Shown here piece after piece: positions 47,285-61,300 of a stretch of 64,000 bases of DNA. Both the position numbers and the translations under genes were made by a program. The DNA comes from Cladorhizidae sp. MBARI D1340-BT2 (Eukaryota; Porifera; Demospongiae; Poecilosclerida; Cladorhizidae), in assembly GCA_028752905.1 (NCBI GenBank), contig JAQNBH010000132.1:124001-188000 (forward strand). The letters are read 5' to 3'. Every line of letters starts with the position of its first letter. Position 1 is the first letter of the stretch. The notes under the pieces are model-generated. The model made no database searches, was not told the origin of the DNA, and saw only the letters and a list, made by a program, of their open reading frames with translations.

Positions 47285-50200
47285 ATATATATACACTGTC
47301 CTATAGACGACTTAAATATCAATAACATCTAATCACCTTTCCCATGTGCATATACACTGTCCTATCGACGACTTAAATATAAATATCATCTAATCACCTT
47401 TCCCATGTGCATATACACTGTCCTATAGATGACTTAAATATCAATATCATCTAATCACCTATCCCATGTGCATATACACTGTCCTATAGATAACTTAAAT
47501 ATCAATATCATCTAATCACCTTTCCCGCGTGCATATACACTGTCCTATAGATGACTTAAATATCAATATCATAATCACCTTTCCATGTGCATATACACTG
47601 TCCTATAGACGACATAAAAATATCAATATCATCTAATCACCTTTCCCGCGTGCATATACACTGTCCTATAGACAATTAAAATATCAATATCATCTAATCA
47701 CCTTTCCCATGTGCATATATATACACTGTCCTATAGATGACCAATATCATCTAATCACCTTTCCTATGTGCATATATATACACTATCCTATAGACGACTT
47801 AAATATCAATAACATCTAATCACCTTTCCCATGTGCATATACACTGTCCTATCGACGACTTAAATATAAATATCATCTAATCACCTTTCCCATGTGCATA
47901 TACACTGTCCTATAGACGACTTAAATATCAATATCATCTAATCACCTTTCCCATGTGCATATACACTGTCCTATAGATGACTTAAATATCAATATCATCT
48001 AATCACCTTTACCATGTGCATATACACTGTCCTATTATACACCATCCTATAGATGACTTAAATATAAATATCATCTAATCACCTTTCCATGTGCATATAC
48101 ACTGTCCTATAGACAACTTAAATATCAATATCATCTAATCACCTTTCCATGTGCATATATACTGTCCTATAGACGACTTAAATATCAATATCATCTAATC
48201 ACCTTTCCCACGTGCATATACACTGTCCTATAGACAACTTAAATATCAATATCATCTAATCACCTTTCCCATGTGCATATACACTCCTATAGATGACTTA
48301 AATATCAATATCATCTAATCACCTTTCCATGTGCATATACACTGTCCTATAGACGACTTAAATATCAATAACATCTAATCACCTTTCCCATGTGCATATA
48401 CACTCCTATAGATGACTTACATATCAATATCATCTAATCACCTTTCCATGTGCATATATACTGTCCTATAGACGACTTAAATATCAATATAATCTAATCA
48501 CCTTTCCCATGCGCATATATATACACTTTCCTATAGATGACTTAAATATCAATATCATCTAATCACGTTTCCTATGTGGATATACACTGTCCTATAGATG
48601 ACTTAAATATCAATATCATCTAATCACCTTTCCATGTGCATATACACTGTCCTATAGACAACATAATTATCAATATCATCTAATCACCTTTCCCACGTGC
48701 ATATACACTGTCCTATAGACAACTTAAATATCAATATCATCTAATCACCTTTCCATGTACATATACACTGTCCTATAGACAACGTAAATATCAATATCAT
48801 CTAATCACCTTTCCATGTGCATATACACTGTCGTATAGATGACTTAAATATCAATATCATCTAATCACCTTTCCCATGTGCATATACACTTTATTATAGA
48901 TGACTTAAATATCAATATCATCTAATCACCTTTCCATGTGCATATACACTGTCCTATAGACGACTTAAATATCAATATCATCTAATCACCTTTCCAATGT
49001 ATATATGTACACTGTCCTATAGATGACTTAAATATCAATATCATCTAATCGCCTTTCCCATGTGCATATACACTGTCCTATAGATGACTTAAATATCAAT
49101 ATCATCTAATCACCTTTCCATGTGCATATACACTGTCCTATAGGCTACTTAAATAGCAATATAATCTAATCACCTTTCCCATGCACATATATATACACTT
49201 TCCTATAGATGACTTAAATATCAATATCATCTAATCACCTTTCCATGTGCATATACACTGTCCTATAGACAACTTAATTATCAATATCATCTAATCACCT
49301 TTCCCATGTGCATATACACTGTCCTATAGATGACTTAAATATCAATATCATCTAATCACCTTTGCCATGTGCATATACACTGTCCTATAGACGACTTAAA
49401 TATCAATATCATCTAATCACCTTTCCCACGTGCATATACACTGTCCTATAGACGACTTAAATATCAATATCATCTAATCACTTTTCCATGTGCATATACA
49501 CTGTCCTATAGATGACTTAAATATCAATATCATCTAATAACCTTTCCCATGTGCATATATATACACTGTCCTATAGATGACCAATATCATCTAATCACCT
49601 TTCCTATGTGCATATAATTATATACACTGTCCTATAGACGACTTAAATATCAATATCATCTAATCACCTTTCCCATGTGCATATACACTGTCCTATAGAT
49701 GACTTAAATATCAATATCATCTAATCACCTTTCCCACGTGCATATACACTGTCCTATAGACGACTTAAATATCAATATCATCTAATCACTTTTCCATGTG
49801 CATATACACTGTCCTATAGATGACTTAAATATCAATATCATCTAATAACCTTTCCCATGTGCATATATATACACTGTCCTATAGATGACCAATATCATCT
49901 AATCACCTTTCCTATGTGCATATAATTATATACACTGTCCTATAGACGACTTAAATATCAATATCATCTAATCACCTTTCCCATGTGCATATACACTGTC
50001 CTATAGATGACTTAAATATCAATATCATCTAATCACCTTTCCCTTGTGTATATACACTGTCCTATAGACGACTTAAATATCAATATCATCTAATCACCTT
50101 TCCGATGTGCATATACACTGTCCTATAGATGAATTAAATATCAATATCATCTAATCACCTTTCCCATGTGCATATACACTCTCCTATTATACACTGTCCT

Positions 50201-51520
50201 ATAGATGACTTAAATATCAATATCATCTAATCACCTATCCCATGTGCAAATACACTGTCCTATAGACGACTTAAATATCAATATCATCTAATCATCTTTC
50301 CATGTGCATATACACTGTCCTATAGACGACTTAAATATCAATATCATCTAATCACCTTTCCATGTGCATATACACTGTCCTATAGACGACTTAAATATCA
50401 ATATCATCTAATCACCTTTCCCATGTGCATATACACTGTCGTATAGACGACTTAAATATCAATATCATCTAATCACCTTTCCCATGTGCATATACACTGT
50501 CCTATAGATAACTTAAATATCAATATCATCTAATCACCTTTCCATGTGCATATACACTGTCCTATAGACGACTTAAATATCAATAACATCTAATCACCTT
50601 TCCCATGTGCATATACACTGTCCTATAGATGACTTAAATATCAATATCATCTAATCACCTTTCCCATGTGCATATACACTGTCCTATAGACGACTTAAAT
50701 ATCAATATCATCTAATCACCTTTCCATGTGCATATACACTGTCCTATAGACGACTTAAATATAAATATCATCTAATCACCTTTCCCATGTGCATATACAC
50801 TGTCCTATAGACGACTTAAATATCAATATCATCTAATCACCTTTCCCATGTGCATATACACTGTCCTATAGATAACTTAAATATCAATATCATCTAATCA
50901 CCTTTCCATGTGCATATACACTGTCCTATAGACGACTTAAATATCAATATCATCTAATCACCTTTCCCACGTGCATATACACTGTCCTATAGACAATTTA
51001 AATATCAATATCATGTAATTACCTTTCCCATGTGCATATATATACACTGTCCTATAGATGACCAATATCATCTAATCACCTTTCCTATGTGCATATATAT
51101 ACACTGTCCTATAGACGACTTAAATATGAATATCATCTAATCACCTTTCCCATGTGCATATACACTGTCCTATAGACGACTTAAATATCAATATATTCTA
51201 ATCACCTTTCCCATGTATATACATACACTGTCCTATAGATGACTAAATATCAATATCATCTAATCACCTTTCCCTTGTGCATATACACTGTCCTATAGAC
51301 GACTTAAATATCAATATCATCTAATCACTTTTCCATGTGCATATACACTGTCCTATAGATGACTTAAATATAAATATGATCTAATCACCTATCCCATGTG
51401 CAAATTCACTGTCCTATAGATGACTTAAATATCAATATCATCTAATCACCTTTCCATGTGCATATACACTGTCCTATAGACAACTTAAATATCAATATCA
51501 TCTAATCACCTTTCCCACGT

Positions 51521-51880
51521 TGTTAGACCTTGTCCTACTAATTTGCTTATCCTACCCTTCTCCTGGTCCTAAACCTAGGTACATTGGCAGAGATAAGTTA
51601 AAATTATGATTATAGAACTGGTACAGAGAATCAAAAACAAATGTTACAGAACTGAGCTAACTCGACTGACGATCCCAGAGCGGGCTGCCTTTAAATAGGC
51701 TGGCCACACTCCAATGGGCATTTCCGTATAAGGTATTAGTATAAGTCATGGGTGCGTGTGGTATAATAATTATAGTTATTTTAGTGCAAACGAGTGTCTG
51801 GTAAGTTCAATCGTGGCTTTCACCTTGTCCCATGGTTGTGGTCCCGGCTGTGGTCACGGCTGTTAGGCTGGGGCCTAACA
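51521..51880. mobile_element. Solo LTR, copy 2
   Basis: Same 360-bp sequence and same CACGT flanks as the copy at 42993. By eye it is identical. It was duplicated together with the surrounding satellite block, so it is not an independent insertion. Confidence 0.8.
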
Positions 51881-54800
51881 CACGTGCATATACACTGTCC
51901 TATAGACAACTTAAATATCAATATCATCTAATCACCTTTCCCATGTGCATATACACTGTCCTATAGATGACTTAAATATCAATATCATCTAATCACCTAT
52001 CCCATGTGCATATACACTGTCCTATAGATAACTTAAATATCAATATCATCTAATCACCTTTCCCGCGTGCATATACACTGTCCTATAGATGACTTAAATA
52101 TCAATATCATCTAATCACCTTTCCATGTGCATATACACTGTCCTATAGACGACATAAAAATATCAATATCATCTAATCACCTTTCCCATGTGCATATACA
52201 CTGTCCTATAGATGACTTAAATATCAATATCATCTAATCACCTATCCCATGTGCATATACACTGTCCTATAGATAACTTAAATATCAATATCATCTAATC
52301 ACCTTTCCCGCGTGCATATACACTGTCCTATAGATGACTTAAATATCAATATCATCTAATCACCTTTCCATGTGCATATACACTGTCCTATAGACGACAT
52401 AAAAATATCAATATCATCTAATCACCTTTCCCATGTGCATATACACTGTCGTATAGATGATTCAAATATCAATATCATCTAATCACCTTTCCCATGTGCA
52501 TATACACTGTCCTATAGATAACTTAAATATCAATATCATCTAATCACCTTTCCCGCGTGCATATACACTGTCCTATAGACAATTAAAATATCAATATCAT
52601 CTAATCACCTTTCCCATGTGCATATATATACACTGTCCTATAGATGACCAATATCATCTAATCACCTTTCCTATGTGCATATATATACACTGTCCTATAG
52701 ACGACTTAAATATCAATAACATCTAATCACCTTTCCCATGTGCATATACACTGTCCTATCGACGACTTAAATATAAATATCATCTAATCACCTTTCCCAT
52801 GTGCATATACACTGTCCTATAGATGACTTAAATATCAATATCATCTAATCACCTATCCCATGTGCATATACACTGTCCTATAGATAACTTAAATATCAAT
52901 ATCATCTAATCACCTTTCCCGCGTGCATATACACTGTCCTATAGATGACTTAAATATCAATATCATCTAATCACCTTTCCATGTGCATATACACTGTCCT
53001 ATAGACGACATAAAAATATCAATATCATCTAATCACCTTTCCCGCGTGCATATACACTGTCCTATAGACAATTAAAATATCAATATCATCTAATCACCTT
53101 TCCCATGTGCATATATATACACTGTCCTATAGATGACCAATATCATCTAATCACCTTTCCTATGTGCATATATATACACTATCCTATAGACGACTTAAAT
53201 ATCAATAACATCTAATCACCTTTCCCATGTGCATATACACTGTCCTATCGACGACTTAAATATAAATATCATCTAATCACCTTTCCCATGTGCATATACA
53301 CTGTCCTATAGACGACTTAAATATCAATATCATCTAATCACCTTTCCCATGTGCATATACACTGTCCTATAGATGACTTAAATATCAATATCATCTAATC
53401 ACCTTTACCATGTGCATATACACTGTCCTATTATACACCATCCTATAGATGACTTAAATATAAATATCATCTAATCACCTTTCCATGTGCATATACACTG
53501 TCCTATAGACAACTTAAATATCAATATCATCTAATCACCTTTCCATGTGCATATATACTGTCCTATAGACGACTTAAATATCAATATCATCTAATCACCT
53601 TTCCCACGTGCATATACACTGTCCTATAGACAACTTAAATATCAATATCATCTAATCACCTTTCCCATGTGCATATACACTCCTATAGATGACTTAAATA
53701 TCAATATCATCTAATCACCTTTCCATGTGCATATACACTGTCCTATAGACGACTTAAATATCAATAACATCTAATCACCTTTCCCATGTGCATATACACT
53801 CCTATAGATGACTTACATATCAATATCATCTAATCACCTTTCCATGTGCATATATACTGTCCTATAGACGACTTAAATATCAATATAATCTAATCACCTT
53901 TCCCATGCGCATATATATACACTTTCCTATAGATGACTTAAATATCAATATCATCTAATCACGTTTCCTATGTGGATATACACTGTCCTATAGATGACTT
54001 AAATATCAATATCATCTAATCACCTTTCCATGTGCATATACACTGTCCTATAGACAACATAATTATCAATATCATCTAATCACCTTTCCCACGTGCATAT
54101 ACACTGTCCTATAGACAACTTAAATATCAATATCATCTAATCACCTTTCCATGTACATATACACTGTCCTATAGACAACGTAAATATCAATATCATCTAA
54201 TCACCTTTCCATGTGCATATACACTGTCGTATAGATGACTTAAATATCAATATCATCTAATCACCTTTCCCATGTGCATATACACTTTATTATAGATGAC
54301 TTAAATATCAATATCATCTAATCACCTTTCCATGTGCATATACACTGTCCTATAGACGACTTAAATATCAATATCATCTAATCACCTTTCCAATGTATAT
54401 ATGTACACTGTCCTATAGATGACTTAAATATCAATATCATCTAATCGCCTTTCCCATGTGCATATACACTGTCCTATAGATGACTTAAATATCAATATCA
54501 TCTAATCACCTTTCCATGTGCATATACACTGTCCTATAGGCTACTTAAATAGCAATATAATCTAATCACCTTTCCCATGCACATATATATACACTTTCCT
54601 ATAGATGACTTAAATATCAATATCATCTAATCACCTTTCCATGTGCATATACACTGTCCTATAGACAACTTAATTATCAATATCATCTAATCACCTTTCC
54701 CATGTGCATATACACTGTCCTATAGATGACTTAAATATCAATATCATCTAATCACCTTTGCCATGTGCATATACACTGTCCTATAGACGACTTAAATATC

Positions 54801-57297
54801 AATATCATCTAATCACCTTTCCCACGTGCATATACACTGTCCTATAGACGACTTAAATATCAATATCATCTAATCACTTTTCCATGTGCATATACACTGT
54901 CCTATAGATGACTTAAATATCAATATCATCTAATAACCTTTCCCATGTGCATATATATACACTGTCCTATAGATGACCAATATCATCTAATCACCTTTCC
55001 TATGTGCATATAATTATATACACTGTCCTATAGACGACTTAAATATCAATATCATCTAATCACCTTTCCCATGTGCATATACACTGTCCTATAGATGACT
55101 TAAATATCAATATCATCTAATCACCTTTCCCTTGTGCATATACACTGTCCTATAGACGACTTAAATATCAATATCATCTAATCACCTTTCCGATGTGCAT
55201 ATACACTGTCCTATAGATGAATTAAATATCAATATCATCTAATCACCTTTCCCATGTGCATATACACTGTCCTATTATACACTGTCCTATAGATGACTTA
55301 AATATCAATATCATCTAATCACCTTTCCCATGTGCATATACACTGTCCTATAGACGACTTAAATATCAATATCATCTAATCACCTTTCCCATGTATATAC
55401 ATACACTGTCCTATAGATGACTAAATATCAATATCATCTAATCACCTTTCCATGTGCATATACACTGTCCTATAGATGACTTAAATATCAATATCATCTA
55501 ATCACCTTTGCCATGTGCATATACACTGTCCTATAGACGACTTAAATATCAATATCATCTAATCACCTTTCCCACGTGCATATACACTGTCCTATAGACG
55601 ACTTAAATATCAATATCATCTAATCACTTTTCCATGTGCATATACACTGTCCTATAGATGACTTAAATATCAATATCATCTAATAACCTTTCCCATGTGC
55701 ATATATATACACTGTCCTATAGATGACCAATATCATCTAATCACCTTTCCTATGTGCATATAATTATATACACTGTCCTATAGACGACTTAAATATCAAT
55801 ATCATCTAATCACCTTTCCCATGTGCATATACACTGTCCTATAGATGACTTAAATATCAATATCATCTAATCACCTTTCCCTTGTGTATATACACTGTCC
55901 TATAGACGACTTAAATATCAATATCATCTAATCACCTTTCCGATGTGCATATACACTGTCCTATAGATGAATTAAATATCAATATCATCTAATCACCTTT
56001 CCCATGTGCATATACACTCTCCTATTATACACTGTCCTATAGATGACTTAAATATCAATATCATCTAATCACCTATCCCATGTGCAAATACACTGTCCTA
56101 TAGACGACTTAAATATCAATATCATCTAATCATCTTTCCATGTGCATATACACTGTCCTATAGACGACTTAAATATCAATATCATCTAATCACCTTTCCA
56201 TGTGCATATACACTGTCCTATAGACGACTTAAATATCAATATCATCTAATCACCTTTCCCATGTGCATATACACTGTCGTATAGACGACTTAAATATCAA
56301 TATCATCTAATCACCTTTCCCATGTGCATATACACTGTCCTATAGATAACTTAAATATCAATATCATCTAATCACCTTTCCATGTGCATATACACTGTCC
56401 TATAGACGACTTAAATATCAATAACATCTAATCACCTTTCCCATGTGCATATACACTGTCCTATAGATGACTTAAATATCAATATCATCTAATCACCTTT
56501 CCCATGTGCATATACACTGTCCTATAGACGACTTAAATATCAATATCATCTAATCACCTTTCCATGTGCATATACACTGTCCTATAGACGACTTAAATAT
56601 AAATATCATCTAATCACCTTTCCCATGTGCATATACACTGTCCTATAGACGACTTAAATATCAATATCATCTAATCACCTTTCCATGTGCATATACACTG
56701 TCCTATAGACGACTTAAATATCAATATCATCTAATCACCTTTCCCACGTGCATATACACTGTCCTATAGACAATTTAAATATCAATATCATGTAATTACC
56801 TTTCCCATGTGCATATATATACACTGTCCTATAGATGACCAATATCATCTAATCACCTTTCCTATGTGCATATATATACACTGTCCTATAGACGACTTAA
56901 ATATGAATATCATCTAATCACCTTTCCCATGTGCATATACACTGTCCTATAGACGACTTAAATATCAATATATTCTAATCACCTTTCCCATGTATATACA
57001 TACACTGTCTTATAGATGACTAAATATCAATATCATCTAATCACCTTTCCCTTGTGCATATACACTGTCCTATAGACGACTTAAATATCAATATCATCTA
57101 ATCACTTTTCCATGTGCATATACACTGTCCTATAGATGACTTAAATATAAATATGATCTAATCACCTATCCCATGTGCAAATTCACTGTCCTATAGATGA
57201 CTTAAATATCAATATCATCTAATCACCTTTCCATGTGCATATACACTGTCCTATAAACAACTTAAATATCAATATCATCTAATCACCTTTCCCACGT

Positions 57298-57657
57298 TGT
57301 TAGACCTTGTCCTACTAATTTGCTTATCCTACCCTTCTCCTGGTCCTAAACCTAGGTACATTGGCAGAGATAAGTTAAAATTATGATTATAGAACTGGTA
57401 CAGAGAATCAAAAACAAATGTTACAGAACTGAGCTAACTCGACTGACGATCCCAGAGCGGGCTGCCTTTAAATAGGCTGGCCACACTCCAATGGGCATTT
57501 CCGTATAAGGTATTAGTATAAGTCATGGGTGCGTGTGGTATAATAATTATAGTTATTTTAGTGCAAACGAGTGTCTGGTAAGTTCAATCGTGGCTTTCAC
57601 CTTGTCCCATGGTTGTGGTCCCGGCTGTGGTCACGGCTGTTAGGCTGGGGCCTAACA
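57298..57657. mobile_element. Solo LTR, copy 3
   Basis: Same 360 bp with CACGT on both sides. The satellite to its left differs from copy 2 by small changes (CTATAAACAAC just upstream) and by one fewer unit. Confidence 0.8.
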
Positions 57658-57965
57658 CACGTGCATATACACTGTCCTATAGACAACTTAAATATCAATA
57701 TCATCTAATCACCTTTCCCATGTGCATATACACTGTCCTATAGACGACTTAAATATCAATATCATCTAATCACTTTTCCATGTGCATATACACTGTCCTA
57801 TAGATGACTTAAATATAAATATGATCTAATCACCTATCCCATGTGCAAATTCACTGTCCTATAGATGACTTAAATATCAATATCATCTAATCACCTTTCC
57901 ATGTGCATATACACTGTCCTATAGACAACTTAAATATCAATATCATCTAATCACCTTTCCCACGT

Positions 57966-58325
57966 TGTTAGACCTTGTCCTACTAATTTGCTTATCCTAC
58001 CCTTCTCCTGGTCCTAAACCTAGGTACATTGGCAGAGATAAGTTAAAATTATGATTATAGAACTGGTACAGAGAATCAAAAACAAATGTTACAGAACTGA
58101 GCTAACTCGACTGACGATCCCAGAGCGGGCTGCCTTTAAATAGGCTGGCCACACTCCAATGGGCATTTCCGTATAAGGTATTAGTATAAGTCATGGGTGC
58201 GTGTGGTATAATAATTATAGTTATTTTAGTGCAAACGAGTGTCTGGTAAGTTCAATCGTGGCTTTCACCTTGTCCCATGGTTGTGGTCCCGGCTGTGGTC
58301 ACGGCTGTTAGGCTGGGGCCTAACA
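57966..58325. mobile_element. Solo LTR, copy 4 (local 668-bp duplication)
   Basis: Same 360 bp and CACGT flanks, only 668 bp after copy 3. LTR plus about five satellite units were duplicated in tandem, evidence of recent unequal exchange within the array. Confidence 0.8.
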
Positions 58326-61300
58326 CACGTGCATATACACTGTCCTATAGACAACTTAAATATCAATATCATCTAATCACCTTTCCCATGTGCATATACA
58401 CTGTCCTATAGATGACTTAAATATCAATATCATCTAATCACCTATCCCATGTGCATATACACTGTCCTATAGATAACTTAAATATCAATATCATCTAATC
58501 ACCTTTCCCGCGTGCATATACACTGTCCTATAGATGACTTAAATATCAATATCATCTAATCACCTTTCCATGTGCATATACACTGTCCTATAGACGACAT
58601 AAAAATATCAATATCATCTAATCACCTTTCCCATGTGCATATACACTGTCCTATAGATGACTTAAATATCAATATCATCTAATCACCTATCCCATGTGCA
58701 TATACACTGTCCTATAGATAACTTAAATATCAATATCATCTAATCACCTTTCCCGCGTGCATATACACTGTCCTATAGATGACTTAAATATCAATATCAT
58801 CTAATCACCTTTCCATGTGCATATACACTGTCCTATAGACGACATAAAAATATCAATATCATCTAATCACCTTTCCCATGTGCATATACACTGTCGTATA
58901 GATGATTCAAATATCAATATCATCTAATCACCTTTCCCATGTGCATATACACTGTCCTATAGATAACTTAAATATCAATATCATCTAATCACCTTTCCCG
59001 CGTGCATATACACTGTCCTATAGACAATTAAAATATCAATATCATCTAATCACCTTTCCCATGTGCATATATATACACTGTCCTATAGACGACCAATATC
59101 ATCTAATCACCTTTCCTATGTGCATATATATACACTGTCCTATAGACGACTTAAATATCAATAACATCTAATCACCTTTCCCATGTGCATATACACTGTC
59201 CTATCGACGACTTAAATATAAATATCATCTAATCACCTTTCCCATGTGCATATACACTGTCCTATAGATGACTTAAATATCAATATCATCTAATCACCTA
59301 TCCCATGTGCATATACACTGTCCTATAGATAACTTAAATATCAATATCATCTAATCACCTTTCCCGCGTGCATATACACTGTCCTATAGATGACTTAAAT
59401 ATCAATATCATCTAATCACCTTTCCATGTGCATATACACTGTCCTATAGACGACATAAAAATATCAATATCATCTAATCACCTTTCCCGCGTGCATATAC
59501 ACTGTCCTATAGACAATTAAAATATCAATATCATCTAATCACCTTTCCCATGTGCATATATATACACTGTCCTATAGATGACCAATATCATCTAATCACC
59601 TTTCCTATGTGCATATATATACACTATCCTATAGACGACTTAAATATCAATAACATCTAATCACCTTTCCCATGTGCATATACACTGTCCTATCGACGAC
59701 TTAAATATAAATATCATCTAATCACCTTTCCCATGTGCATATACACTGTCCTATAGACGACTTAAATATCAATATCATCTAATCACCTTTTCCATGTGCA
59801 TATACACTGTCCTATAGATGACTTAAATATCAATATCATCTAATCACCTTTACCATGTGCATATACACTGTCCTATTATACACCATCCTATAGATGACTT
59901 AAATATAAATATCATCTAATCACCTTTCCATGTGCATATACACTGTCCTATAGACAACTTAAATATCAATATCATCTAATCACCTTTCCATGTGCATATA
60001 TACTGTCCTATAGACGACTTAAATATCAATATCATCTAATCACCTTTCCCACGTGCATATACACTGTCCTATAGACAACTTAAATATCAATATCATCTAA
60101 TCACCTTTCCCATGTGCATATACACTCCTATAGATGACTTAAATATCAATATCATCTAATCACCTTTCCATGTGCATATACACTGTCCTATAGACGACTT
60201 AAATATCAATAACATCTAATCACCTTTCCCATGTGCATATACACTCCTATAGATGACTTACATATCAATATCATCTAATCACCTTTCCATGTGCATATAT
60301 ACTGTCCTATAGACGACTTAAATATCAATATAATCTAATCACCTTTCCCATGCGCATATATATACACTTTCCTATAGATGACTTAAATATCAATATCATC
60401 TAATCACGTTTCCTATGTGGATATACACTGTCCTATAGATGACTTAAATATCAATATCATCTAATCACCTTTCCATGTGCATATACACTGTCCTATAGAC
60501 AACATAATTATCAATATCATCTAATCACCTTTCCCACGTGCATATACACTGTCCTATAGACAACTTAAATATCAATATCATCTAATCACCTTTCCATGTA
60601 CATATACACTGTCCTATAGACAACGTAAATATCAATATCATCTAATCACCTTTCCATGTGCATATACACTGTCGTATAGATGACTTAAATATCAATATCA
60701 TCTAATCACCTTTCCCATGTGCATATACACTTTATTATAGATGACTTAAATATCAATATCATCTAATCACCTTTCCATGTGCATATACACTGTCCTATAG
60801 ACGACTTAAATATCAATATCATCTAATCACCTTTCCAATGTATATATGTACACTGTCCTATAGATGACTTAAATATCAATATCATCTAATCGCCTTTCCC
60901 ATGTGCATATACACTGTCCTATAGATGACTTAAATATCAATATCATCTAATCACCTTTCCATGTGCATATACACTGTCCTATAGGCTACTTAAATAGCAA
61001 TATAATCTAATCACCTTTCCCATGCACATATATATACACTTTCCTATAGATGACTTAAATATCAATATCATCTAATCACCTTTCCATGTGCATATACACT
61101 GTCCTATAGACAACTTAATTATCAATATCATCTAATCACCTTTCCCATGTGCATATACACTGTCCTATAGATGACTTAAATATCAATATCATCTAATCAC
61201 CTTTGCCATGTGCATATACACTGTCCTATAGACGACTTAAATATCAATATCATCTAATCACCTTTCCCACGTGCATATACACTGTCCTATAGACGACTTA

